Below, piece by piece: positions 1-6,200 of a stretch of DNA of 16,975 nucleotides; the first letter of the stretch is position 1; every line of letters starts with the position of its first letter. The notes beneath the pieces are model-generated. The model saw only the letters and a list, made by a program, of their open reading frames with translations. It was not told the DNA's origin and made no database searches. The translations under genes were made by a program, and so were the position numbers. Origin of the DNA: Candidatus Gottesmanbacteria bacterium RBG_16_37_8 (GTDB lineage Bacteria > Patescibacteriota > Microgenomatia > 2-02-FULL-39-11); contig MFJA01000011.1 in NCBI GenBank assembly GCA_001779055.1, forward strand, positions 79,654 to 96,628, given 5' to 3'.

Positions 1-7
1 TCTCTTT

Positions 8-589
8 ATGAAAACCAATCCATCGGATTTCCTCTTTGAAGCTGCTGCCTTAAAAAGATTAAAAAGAACAGGCTGGCAGATTCTGGGAGAAAATCAGGAA
101 TCAATTGCTGAACACACCTTTATGGTGGTAGTTATCAGTTATGTTTTAGCAAAAAAATTTAAAGTAAATCTGGAAAAAATACTAATTATGGCTCTTTTCC
201 ATGATTTTGAGGAAGGAAGAACAGGTGATGTCTATAAGTTAGCTGATCTTTATACCAAAACCGATAAAAAAAAGGCTCTCCGTGATGTTTTTTCCCATCT
301 TGAAAAGCCAAAATCTATTATTGACATACTAAAAGATTACCATCAGGCTAATACTTTGGCAGCCAAAATAGTTAAAGATGCCGACACTTTGGCATTATGC
401 ATTGAGTTAAAGCAATTGGTAGAAAAAGGAAATATTCATGCCAAAGAGTGGTTGACTGCCAATTTAGATTCATTAAAAACATCAGAAGGTAAAAAACTGG
501 GCAGTGATCTTGTAAAAACCGACTCCCAAAACTGGTGGAAAAAGGAAAGAAAAATACTCCATAATAGACTTAAAAAAGTAGGCAAGTAA
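8..589 (+). CDS. HD-domain phosphohydrolase (YfbR/HDDC2-like)
   Basis: A 193-residue soluble HD-superfamily metal-dependent phosphohydrolase. The metal-binding set is visible: His36 in the AEHT motif, the His65-Asp66 doublet in LFHDFEEG followed by RTGD, and a distal Asp in VKDAD (residues 122-126). This spacing and the length match small HD proteins of the YfbR/HDDC2 group, which remove phosphate from deoxynucleoside 5'-monophosphates; the exact substrate here is an inference. There is no signal peptide or membrane segment, so it is probably cytoplasmic. The ATG at 8 lies only seven bases from the window edge, so its ribosome binding site and upstream context cannot be judged. The gene ends just before the remodelled tRNA-Ser locus. 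A 12-nt arm inside its 3' end (525-536) can pair, with one G.U, with 589-600 just after the coding region. Confidence 0.85.
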   Translation: MKTNPSDFLFEAAALKRLKRTGWQILGENQESIAEHTFMVVVISYVLAKKFKVNLEKILIMALFHDFEEGRTGDVYKLADLYTKTDKKKALRDVFSHLEKPKSIIDILKDYHQANTLAAKIVKDADTLALCIELKQLVEKGNIHAKEWLTANLDSLKTSEGKKLGSDLVKTDSQNWWKKERKILHNRLKKVGK

Positions 590-601
590 CCGGTTTTGGG
601 A

Positions 602-607
602 TAAAAT
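602..607 (+). promoter_or_regulatory. Candidate -10 box (TAAAAT), likely original tRNA-Ser promoter
   Basis: TAAAAT lies 10 nt before the upstream copy of the tRNA-Ser 5' end at 618. The intact tRNA-Ser(UGA) elsewhere in the window has the same hexamer 11 nt before its first base (5958-5963). This suggests that the upstream copy retains the ancestral promoter and leader. No clear -35 box is seen. Confidence 0.4.
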
Positions 608-615
608 ATATCACC

Positions 616-631
616 CTGGAAGGGTCGCATA
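616..631 (+). repeat. Upstream partial copy of tRNA-Ser 5' end, part 1
   Basis: These 16 bases are identical to 956-971, the junction and first 14 bases of the intact tRNA-Ser(GGA). The match stops abruptly at 632, where the GC-rich palindromic insert begins, and resumes at 708. The two pieces together give a 26-bp direct repeat of 956-981 flanking the GIY-YIG gene. Confidence 0.9.
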
Positions 632-707
632 TCACCGCCGTGGTCACCGCCGCAGCGGGATTCCGCCAAAGGCGGTAACGGGACCCCGCCAACGTTGTTG
701 GCGGTGG
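632..707 (+). mobile_element. 76-bp GC-rich palindromic insert (REP/MITE-like)
   Basis: A strongly GC-rich block in AT-rich surroundings that splits the upstream copy of the tRNA 5' end with no loss of tRNA bases (616-631 continues at 708-717). Its ends carry a 7-bp inverted repeat, CACCGCC at 633-639 and GGCGGTG at 700-706. Inside are two perfect hairpins: CCGCC/GGCGG with an AAA loop (663-675) and CCGCCAAC/GTTGGCGG with a GTT loop (686-704). There is also a 9-bp direct repeat, TCACCGCCG, at 632-640 and 644-652. It has no coding capacity. It resembles a small palindromic dispersed element, but whether other copies exist in the genome cannot be seen from this window. Confidence 0.6.
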
Positions 708-717
708 GTTGGTCTAG
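708..717 (+). repeat. Upstream partial copy of tRNA-Ser 5' end, part 2
   Basis: GTTGGTCTAG is identical to 972-981 in the D-arm of the intact tRNA-Ser and directly continues the match broken at 631. It sits three bases before the start codon of the GIY-YIG gene. Confidence 0.75.
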
Positions 718-720
718 GGT

Positions 721-972
721 ATGTATACTGTTTATATTATTCAAAATGATATAACGAAAAAGTATTACATTGGGATCACATCAAATATTGATGATAGATT
801 GAGGCATCATAATTCAGGTGCTTCAAAATCAACATGTAGAATAGGAATATGGAAAGTTATTCATCATGAATATTTTGAAAATAAAAAAGATGCATGGTTA
901 AGAGAAAAACGAATTAAAAGTTATAAAGGTGGAAATGCGTTTAAAAAATTAATATCTGGAAGGGTCGCATAG
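721..972 (+). CDS. Single-domain GIY-YIG endonuclease, overlapping tRNA-Ser
   Basis: An 83-residue stand-alone GIY-YIG nuclease domain. The first motif appears as VYII (residues 4-7) and the second as YYIGIT (15-20). The conserved Arg is in DDRL (Arg26) and the metal-binding Glu in WLREKR (Glu62), followed by the typical GGNAFKKLI ending. The length equals the catalytic domain alone (YhbQ/UPF0213-like size) with no DNA-binding extension. The last four codons (Gly-Arg-Val-Ala) and the TAG stop are exactly the first 15 nucleotides of the tRNA-Ser(GGA) gene. An in-frame TAG at 715-717 fixes ATG 721 as the most upstream ATG. No good Shine-Dalgarno is present. Direct repeats of the tRNA 5' end flank the gene, so it is likely the active part of a small tRNA-targeting unit; nuclease activity is inferred from the motifs. 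Confidence 0.85.
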   Translation: MYTVYIIQNDITKKYYIGITSNIDDRLRHHNSGASKSTCRIGIWKVIHHEYFENKKDAWLREKRIKSYKGGNAFKKLISGRVA

Positions 973-1045
973 TTGGTCTAGTGCGTTCGCTTGGAAAGCG
1001 AATAACACCGCAAGGTGTTCGCGGGTTCGAATCCCGCCCCTTCCG
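958..1045 (+). tRNA. tRNA-Ser (anticodon GGA)
   Basis: A complete class II tRNA. The acceptor stem GGAAGGG (958-964) pairs fully with CCCTTCC (1038-1044), with discriminator G at 1045. The anticodon stem 986-990/998-1002 encloses loop TTGGAAA with anticodon GGA at 993-995. The long variable arm AACACC/GGTGTT (1004-1009/1014-1019) has a GCAA loop, and the T-arm is 1021-1037 with TTCGAAT in the loop. The 3' CCA is not encoded. The 5' end is shared with the 3' end of the GIY-YIG coding sequence, and a broken copy of its first 24 bases lies upstream. Confidence 0.97.
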
Positions 1046-1047
1046 CC

Positions 1048-1084
1048 GAGTAATTTTATCTGATCAGGACAATCTAAATTACTC
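1048..1084 (+). repeat. Inverted repeat directly after tRNA-Ser(GGA)
   Basis: GAGTAATTT (1048-1056) and AAATTACTC (1076-1084) form a perfect 9-bp stem two bases after the tRNA. The 19-nt loop contains the palindrome CTGATCAG (1060-1067). A T-rich but not uniform stretch follows (from about 1090). It may act as a processing or termination structure for the tRNA transcript, but it is not a textbook intrinsic terminator. Confidence 0.45.
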
Positions 1085-1186
1085 TCCGTCCGATTTTCCT
1101 TTAATTGAGTTAATAATAATTTTAGTTTTTATTGAGATAATGAACCATTTCAAGTTATACTTAGATTGGATTTAAAGAATCGCAGC

Positions 1187-2953
1187 ATGTTAAAGGAAAA
1201 TAACCCCCAAACTACTATCACAGAATCACAAATACCTTCCTCTAAAACTTCTTTTCTCTCATTTATTAAAAAATTACAACAAAAGAAAATAGTATATCTT
1301 TTTATTTTAATAATATTAGTTTCTTTATATTACTTAGGTAATTTCGGTTCACGCTATTATAAAACTGTAAGCCAAAACGACCCAAATAGTTACTCAGAAT
1401 CAACATTATTAACACCTCCGCCTAATTTCACCCCTCCAGTCACGCAAATATCTAAAGTATCCTCTCCAAAATCTGATACAGAAATAATTTTATTCAGTGG
1501 AATATTACATAAAGATTTGAGGTTTGATTCACAACCGTGGTACCGACTACCGAACGGCACATATGAATCAGAATTTGATCGGCAAAACAACGGAAATTTT
1601 CTGTTAAAAGTATTGGATAAAGACGGAAAGACGATTAAACAATACCAGCGTGATACTAAAAGTATGTTTATCATGTTTGTTGATCCGGGAGGATCAGTAG
1701 ATGTTGATCAGACTCCGGTTGGAATCTCAATTCCATATAGTTGGAACGCAAGATTCTTAACTTTAGAAATCGACGGTAAAATCATTTTCAATGAACAAAT
1801 TTATGTTAAGTTGTTTAATGACTATTTAAATAATTTACCCAATGATATATTCGTTACTTCGAGAACTAATTTTAATAATCGGATTAAAGGTGTATTAACA
1901 GATTTTAAAATTAAGTTGGAAGAAAATAACGATATTTCAGCAGCAAGAATATTAGAGTATGATCTTCTCCCAATTATCCAGACTGAATTAAAATCAAATA
2001 TTAAAAAAAATAACATTCTTGAAACAAGCAAAGAAGAAATAATCGATCTTTTAACTAACACTGTAGCCAGGTTAGATTCATCGACTGCAACTTACCCATT
2101 ATCTTCAACACCAACCATTGAAAGTAGAAATGATGATTATCCTCCAGATTTCTGTATAAATGATTTTGAGAAATCACCTTTGTATAAAACAACAGTAAAA
2201 ACATTAGAACAAGAATTTGATATCTCATATGAAGATACAGCAAATGATAATGGTGACGAGCTGGATAAACGTTTATTTCTGGGCGGTACTAGAAAAGGAG
2301 ACATGAAAAGTTTTCTATCGTCAGATATTGCTCTTTTAAAAACTGAAATCATCCAAAAAGCTAAAGAATTTGTATTAATGCACAAAGATATCTATGGATT
2401 TGAAGAGGAGAGTCAACTTGTAGTAAATGATAAAATGACATATTTTGACACATCAGGATACAAAGAATATCAACGATGGAATGTAGATTTTACATTTACT
2501 GATTTGGATGGAGTCAGACTCCCAGGGTCAATTTTTTTGGAACTTAACAAGGCTGGAGAAGTATTCAGATTTTGGAGAAATAATTTCTATACAAACATTC
2601 CTCTTGTAGACAGTAATGTTAATTTGCAATTAAATCCAAAGTTATCTATAAATCAGGCGTTATCTTTAATAAGGGAACAAAAAACTGAACTTAAGGATGT
2701 ACCAACAACACATACAGATTTATCCATATTTCCAATAAGAAACCGTGGTTCAAAAAGCTACATGATTTCAATTAATAACAGTGTTTTAAAAGATTACTCT
2801 TATAAAGATAATTGTATCGAATACAGACTTGTCTGGGAAATAGAGTTTTCCTGTTCATCCGGATTGATAGTAGACAATATTTATTTTGTTGATGCAATTG
2901 ATGGAAAAGTGTTGTTCACCAATAATCACTGTGTACTTAAGGCCGTCCCATGA
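1187..2953 (+). CDS. Unrecognised membrane-anchored protein with PepSY-like C-terminus
   Basis: I do not recognise a family for the whole protein. From ATG 1187 it has 588 residues; an in-frame TTG at 1166 would add seven, but ATG is preferred although neither has a strong ribosome binding site. One hydrophobic segment near residues 35-52 (VYLFILIILVSLYYL) follows a short polar, basic N-terminus, suggesting a type II anchor with a large extracytoplasmic part. A Pro/Thr/Ser-rich linker (TPPPNFTPP) follows, then a probable beta-rich segment (around 95-210, with IPYSWNARFLTLEIDG). The final roughly 70 residues (YRLVWEIEF ... YFVDAIDGKVLFT) resemble the closing strands of PepSY/thermolysin-propeptide-like domains, which cap or inhibit peptidases. 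No catalytic motif is evident. Next downstream is a secreted Cys-rich protein, so a cell-surface role is plausible but unproven. Confidence 0.7.
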   Translation: MLKENNPQTTITESQIPSSKTSFLSFIKKLQQKKIVYLFILIILVSLYYLGNFGSRYYKTVSQNDPNSYSESTLLTPPPNFTPPVTQISKVSSPKSDTEIILFSGILHKDLRFDSQPWYRLPNGTYESEFDRQNNGNFLLKVLDKDGKTIKQYQRDTKSMFIMFVDPGGSVDVDQTPVGISIPYSWNARFLTLEIDGKIIFNEQIYVKLFNDYLNNLPNDIFVTSRTNFNNRIKGVLTDFKIKLEENNDISAARILEYDLLPIIQTELKSNIKKNNILETSKEEIIDLLTNTVARLDSSTATYPLSSTPTIESRNDDYPPDFCINDFEKSPLYKTTVKTLEQEFDISYEDTANDNGDELDKRLFLGGTRKGDMKSFLSSDIALLKTEIIQKAKEFVLMHKDIYGFEEESQLVVNDKMTYFDTSGYKEYQRWNVDFTFTDLDGVRLPGSIFLELNKAGEVFRFWRNNFYTNIPLVDSNVNLQLNPKLSINQALSLIREQKTELKDVPTTHTDLSIFPIRNRGSKSYMISINNSVLKDYSYKDNCIEYRLVWEIEFSCSSGLIVDNIYFVDAIDGKVLFTNNHCVLKAVP

Positions 2954-3026
2954 GTAGTTTTAGATCGGAAAAAGGTTAGAACGTCATTAACGCTCTGCCG
3001 CCAACGCATCATATAGTATTTTAACT

Positions 3027-3110
3027 CCTGGGAAATTTACTCCTTCTGCACTTATATACAAAACAAAATAAAGAATCTGCCTCAAGCAGTGCATAGTAAA
3101 AATTTCCTGG
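3027..3110 (+). repeat. Imperfect long-range inverted repeat upstream of 3123 gene
   Basis: CCTGGGAAATTTAC (3027-3040) can pair with GTAAAAATTTCCTGG (3096-3110), with two extra A bases and one G.T pair. A small CTGC/GCAG hairpin lies in between (about 3077-3089). The right arm ends where the possible extended -10 element begins, so this could be an operator or chance pairing in AT-rich DNA. Confidence 0.25.
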
Positions 3111-3116
3111 TATCAT
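3108..3116 (+). promoter_or_regulatory. Candidate extended -10 promoter (TGG TATCAT)
   Basis: TATCAT (3111-3116) preceded by TG at the extended -10 position lies six bases before ATG 3123, and there is no Shine-Dalgarno. If it is used, the transcript would begin at or next to the start codon, i.e. leaderless. No convincing -35 is seen. Confidence 0.35.
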
Positions 3117-3122
3117 AAAATC

Positions 3123-4412
3123 ATGAAGGTTAATAAACCGCTAATAATTCTTACTATTATTTTTCTGGTCGGAATCACCTGTATTGTTTTTACTGCAAAA
3201 TCACCATATGCAGCTGTACTTCCTTATCAAATTCGAATATTAGCCCAAAATTGCGGATCTTATTCTGTCTACATGGGAAAAGAAGTTAATAATAAATATA
3301 ATCGGGCATTTTTCAGTTGGCTAAGAGAAAGAACCAATCAGTGTTTAGTTAAAGCAAAGGAAAATTGTCAGCAGGCAAATGCAACTGTCTTTCATTCCGA
3401 CTGGCTTAAAGGACAGGGAAAAATTACTTATACAGTTAAACCAAAAAACGAAGAGCCAAAAAATTGTCCTATAGAAATAAAAAGCCAAACAAAAGCAGCT
3501 TATCTTCCAGATAATTATAAACCCCAAAGCTATACCTGCAGCAATATTATTATTGAAGAGGGTAGAATAGCCTCACCTGATTGTTCTTACCAGGACAGCA
3601 CCTATGATTATTGTGTCGACCCTCTCTATATCCTAAAACATATAGGCAGATGTGCAATTAATTATGGAATACAACTTAAAGATTTACAAATCTGTAATAT
3701 CCTAATTAATCAGGCAGATATCAGTAATTGTGCAAAACACGTTGCTCAATCCCTAGACACAATAGATGCCTGCTTAGAAGTAAAAAATCAGGGAGATGCT
3801 TTTAAAACATGCGTTGTCAATTATGCCTCTCGTCATCAAAATGACTCCGTCTGCTCATTATTTGCCGATAGTCAACAATGGTTGTTGGAAGAGTTTTGCT
3901 TTCGTTCATCTGCAGTTTATAATAATCGCCTGGATGAGATTTTGCAGCAGATTTCATTTTCAAATCTGGAAGAGTTTACGAAAGAATGTCGTTCTTTTCC
4001 GAATTATTATACCCAAACAAATTGTCTTGATAGAATTTATCAGGGACTTGTCTATAACTCCGGCAATTTAGTACCACAGGGTAAGGAAGTAGTCCATCGC
4101 TGGTGTTTGGATCAGCCTGTTAATGATTCTTGGGAGATGTGTCTTTATTCCAACGAAATCGGTTACAGCAATCCCTCATCAGAAATGTCATTGGGAAAAA
4201 GTGATGAATCAAATCTTGTCTTAGGCAATAAACTCCGCTCAATAATTCTCGATTTTGTTGATAGTCAAGATTATTGGAAAGAAAAACTATGTCGTGCAAT
4301 TCGCTGGAAAACAATGGGAGACAAATGGAGCATAGCTGATGATTTTAAGGAATTTGCTGTAATAAATTGCGGTTACACATTTCTTAATTCAGGAGACAAA
4401 GGAGGATACTAA
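3123..4412 (+). CDS. Secreted cysteine-rich protein of unknown function
   Basis: A 429-residue protein with a clear N-terminal signal sequence: a basic start, a hydrophobic core around residues 7-24, and a possible cleavage site near SPYAA (27-31). I count 20 cysteines in the mature part, an even number that suggests disulfide bonding outside the cytoplasm. From about residue 175 to 270 the cysteines recur in helical-looking units (ICNIL..., NCAKHV..., ACLEV..., TCVVNY..., VCSLF..., FCFRSS...), like short disulfide-bonded alpha-helical repeats seen in surface proteins of CPR and DPANN genomes; that comparison is from memory. No enzyme motif is visible. The stop is separated by one base from the ATG of the FkbM-like gene, whose ribosome binding site lies inside this gene's 3' end, so the two are almost certainly co-transcribed and perhaps translationally coupled. 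Confidence 0.75.
   Translation: MKVNKPLIILTIIFLVGITCIVFTAKSPYAAVLPYQIRILAQNCGSYSVYMGKEVNNKYNRAFFSWLRERTNQCLVKAKENCQQANATVFHSDWLKGQGKITYTVKPKNEEPKNCPIEIKSQTKAAYLPDNYKPQSYTCSNIIIEEGRIASPDCSYQDSTYDYCVDPLYILKHIGRCAINYGIQLKDLQICNILINQADISNCAKHVAQSLDTIDACLEVKNQGDAFKTCVVNYASRHQNDSVCSLFADSQQWLLEEFCFRSSAVYNNRLDEILQQISFSNLEEFTKECRSFPNYYTQTNCLDRIYQGLVYNSGNLVPQGKEVVHRWCLDQPVNDSWEMCLYSNEIGYSNPSSEMSLGKSDESNLVLGNKLRSIILDFVDSQDYWKEKLCRAIRWKTMGDKWSIADDFKEFAVINCGYTFLNSGDKGGY
4398..4405 (+). promoter_or_regulatory. Strong Shine-Dalgarno (AAAGGAGG) for the methyltransferase
   Basis: Eight bases upstream of ATG 4414 and inside the last codons of the preceding gene. It supports ATG 4414 over ATG 4417 and implies coupling of the two genes. 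Confidence 0.8.
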
Positions 4413-4413
4413 A

Positions 4414-5307
4414 ATGATGAAAAAAGTACTATTTAAATTATTAATGTTTTTCACTAAAAGTTTTTCCGGTAAAGGTTATGAAAGAATTCCTGTCATTATT
4501 TCAATCTATAAATTAATTATAAAAATCTCAATACCTGAGAGGATAACTCTAATCAATTGCAGGGGAAATAAAATGTATATTGATGTTGAAGATATTGGCG
4601 TGGCCAACCATCTTTTAAATAGGGGGGTGCATGAGCCTTTTGACACTGAGCTTTTCGAAAAACTAGTAAAAGAAAATATGACAGTAATAATTATTGGAGC
4701 AAATATTGGCTATTATACATTGATTGCTGCCAAGAGAGTTGGTCCTAACGGTATGGTTTATGCTTTTGAACCAGATTCCAAAAATTATAAACTCCTTGTT
4801 AGAAACATAGAAGCAAATAACTATAAGAATGTATTGCCCGTACAGGTTGCGGTTAGCGATAAAAAAGGAGTACTAAAACTCTATCTTGATAAATCAAATT
4901 TTGCTAGCTCTTCCTTAGCAGAACAAAACATCGTTGATAAAAATGGATTCGAAGAAATCGAAACAAATTCACTTGATAATTTATTTGAAGAATATCGTAA
5001 AGATCTTAAAGCAGACCTTATTCAAATGGATACACAAGGTGCTGAAGGGTTGATATTAGGTGGCGCTAAAAAAATAATAGGAAATAACAGATTAAAAATT
5101 ATTATGGAATTTTGGCCGTATGGGCTTAATAATATGGGAACTGACGCCCTATATTTATTAAAAAGACTAAAAAACTACGGATTTAAGATAGGACTTGTTG
5201 ATGAAACTAACAAATGTATAAGTTATCTGCTGTCAGAAAAAATTGTTGAGATGTGTAAGAATTCAAAGAATGGTATGGGTCATGTTAATCTACTATTAGA
5301 AAAATAA
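4414..5307 (+). CDS. FkbM-family SAM-dependent methyltransferase
   Basis: A 297-residue Rossmann-type methyltransferase. The SAM-binding loop is GANIGYYTLIA (residues 95-105), the acidic ribose-binding end of strand beta2 is AFEPD (117-121), and the FkbM-type segment LIQMDTQGAEGLILGGA lies near 203-220. FkbM-type enzymes usually O-methylate sugars or natural products, so a role in modifying surface glycans fits the two neighbouring exported proteins; the substrate is inferred. One oddity is motif I: it reads VIIIGAN where the family normally has an Asp two residues before the Gly (VxDxGAN), so position 93 is Ile. The first 35 or so residues are hydrophobic and basic, but this is more likely an amphipathic N-terminus than a signal peptide. 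It converges with the thioredoxin-like gene, leaving a 16-bp gap. Confidence 0.88.
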   Translation: MMKKVLFKLLMFFTKSFSGKGYERIPVIISIYKLIIKISIPERITLINCRGNKMYIDVEDIGVANHLLNRGVHEPFDTELFEKLVKENMTVIIIGANIGYYTLIAAKRVGPNGMVYAFEPDSKNYKLLVRNIEANNYKNVLPVQVAVSDKKGVLKLYLDKSNFASSSLAEQNIVDKNGFEEIETNSLDNLFEEYRKDLKADLIQMDTQGAEGLILGGAKKIIGNNRLKIIMEFWPYGLNNMGTDALYLLKRLKNYGFKIGLVDETNKCISYLLSEKIVEMCKNSKNGMGHVNLLLEK

Positions 5308-5323
5308 AATCACCGCAATAACT

Positions 5324-5914
5324 TCATCTGGCAAAATATTCCGGAGAATTGCCTTGTTTCCATTTAATGTTGCAGCCGACAGAAGGTTTCTGATGAGGAT
5401 CAACTTTACTGTCATTTAAAATTGCTTCTATTGCTCCCCGTAAATCTTTTCCTGTAACAGGAATATTATTTCCCGGCCGGCTGTCATCAAATTGTCCCCG
5501 GTAAACCAGTTTTCTCTCTGAGTCAAACAGGAAAAAATCCGGCGTACAGGCAGCTTTATATTTTTTGGCCACCTCTTGAGTCTCATCATATAAGTAGGGG
5601 AATGTAAAACCAAGCTCTTCTGCCATTTCCTTAAGACTAGCTGGTGCATCATTCGCATATTCTTCAATATCGTTGGAGCTAATTGCTGCAATGCCCAATT
5701 GGCTATTCCGGTAATCTCTGCCGATTATGGCAATTTCTTCCTGAACATGCCGGACATAAGGACAGTGCCTGCAGATAAACATAATAAGCAGTGCTTTCTT
5801 ATCCTGAAAATCAGCCAAAGATATTCTCTTACCGGTTGAAACATCAAGAAGAGAAAAATCAAGAGCAGAAAATCCTAAAGGCATCATTGCTGAAGGAGTC
5901 AATACCATTAGCAT
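5324..5914 (-). CDS. Thioredoxin-fold (AhpC/TSA-like) protein with CRHC active site
   Basis: About 196 residues from the chosen ATG at 5914; an in-frame TTG at 5944 would add ten residues, and ATG 5908 is also possible (family members often begin MVLTPS). The redox motif is FICRHCPYVRHV with a CxxC at residues 48 and 51. The thioredoxin-fold cis-Pro is in ACTPDFFLFD, and the PVTGKDLRGAIEAIL ending is typical of this group of redoxin-domain proteins. There is no signal peptide, so it probably acts in the cytoplasm as a thiol-disulfide or peroxide-detoxifying reductase; the exact partner is unknown. It is transcribed away from tRNA-Ser(UGA). The extra 5' region contains TTGACT and TAAAGA spaced 17 bp apart (5944-5916), which looks more like a promoter than coding sequence and supports the later start. 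Confidence 0.85.
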   Translation of the reverse strand: MLMVLTPSAMMPLGFSALDFSLLDVSTGKRISLADFQDKKALLIMFICRHCPYVRHVQEEIAIIGRDYRNSQLGIAAISSNDIEEYANDAPASLKEMAEELGFTFPYLYDETQEVAKKYKAACTPDFFLFDSERKLVYRGQFDDSRPGNNIPVTGKDLRGAIEAILNDSKVDPHQKPSVGCNIKWKQGNSPEYFAR

Positions 5915-5952
5915 TTCTTTATCAGAAGTGCTAATAAGAGTCAAGGATAAAT

Positions 5953-5963
5953 TATGTTAAAAT
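5953..5963 (+). promoter_or_regulatory. Extended -10 promoter (TATGTTAAAAT) of tRNA-Ser(UGA)
   Basis: TAAAAT at 5958-5963 is preceded by TG one base upstream, as in extended -10 promoters, and lies 11 bases before the tRNA. Nearly the same 11-mer, TATGTTACAAT, precedes dnaG at 9981-9991. No good -35 is present. Confidence 0.55.
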
Positions 5964-5974
5964 ATAAAGATTCT

Positions 5975-6061
5975 GGAGAGGTCGCCTAGTGGCCTAGGGC
6001 GGTAGTCTTGAAAACTACTAGGGCTGCAAAGTCCTCGCGAGTTCGAATCTCGCCCTCTCCG
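5975..6061 (+). tRNA. tRNA-Ser (anticodon UGA)
   Basis: A class II tRNA. The acceptor stem GGAGAGG (5975-5981) pairs fully with CCTCTCC (6054-6060), with discriminator G at 6061. The anticodon stem GTAGT/ACTAC encloses loop CTTGAAA, giving anticodon TGA (reads UCA and related Ser codons). A long variable arm follows (about 6020-6036), and the T-arm is GCGAG/CTCGC around TTCGAAT (6037-6053). CCA is not encoded. It resembles the other serine tRNA in overall plan but has no inserted nuclease. Confidence 0.96.
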
Positions 6062-6119
6062 CATATATCCTATAGTTAAATTGACTTAAATGGAAAAAAC
6101 CAGTATACTTACATCTATC

Positions 6120-6145
6120 AACAGATTTAAACCAATAAATCTGTT
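6120..6145 (+). repeat. Perfect 10-bp inverted repeat downstream of tRNA-Ser(UGA)
   Basis: AACAGATTTA (6120-6129) and TAAATCTGTT (6136-6145) form a perfect 10-bp stem around a 6-nt loop. It lies 58 bases after the tRNA and about 140 before the RRM gene. The stem is AT-rich and the following bases are only partly T-rich, so it may be a weak terminator or a protein-binding palindrome. Confidence 0.55.
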
Positions 6146-6161
6146 TAGATTTGATTTCGTT

Positions 6162-6187
6162 TTAAGTAAGATCGTTTCTCTTCTTAA
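6162..6187 (+). repeat. Bulged hairpin in RRM gene upstream region
   Basis: TTAAG-T-AAGA (6162-6171) pairs with TCTTCTTAA (6179-6187) with one bulged T and a 7-nt loop. It lies upstream of the candidate promoter and so would not be in that transcript. Confidence 0.3.
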
Positions 6188-6200
6188 CTCATTTCTCATT

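Noticed and set aside
618..717. A second, intron-bearing tRNA-Ser with a 76-nt intron
   Set aside because: Only the first 24 tRNA bases are present; there is no anticodon, variable, T-arm or 3' acceptor sequence after 717, so it is a fragment.
436..744. 102-residue minus-strand frame over the palindromic insert
   Set aside because: It covers the HD gene 3' end, the palindromic insert and the start of the GIY-YIG gene antisense; the low-complexity Gly/Pro content comes from the hairpins.
981..1175. 64-residue open frame on the plus strand starting in the tRNA
   Set aside because: It begins inside tRNA-Ser(GGA) and reads the tRNA sequence followed by AT-rich intergenic DNA; no domain or ribosome binding site.
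5915..5944. TTG start ten codons upstream in the thioredoxin-like gene
   Set aside because: The added residues are not family-like and the DNA resembles promoter elements (TTGACT and TAAAGA 17 bp apart); ATG 5914 or 5908 fits better.
6120..6145. Canonical intrinsic terminator for tRNA-Ser(UGA)
   Set aside because: The stem is AT-rich and not followed by a continuous T-run, so it is recorded as an inverted repeat only.
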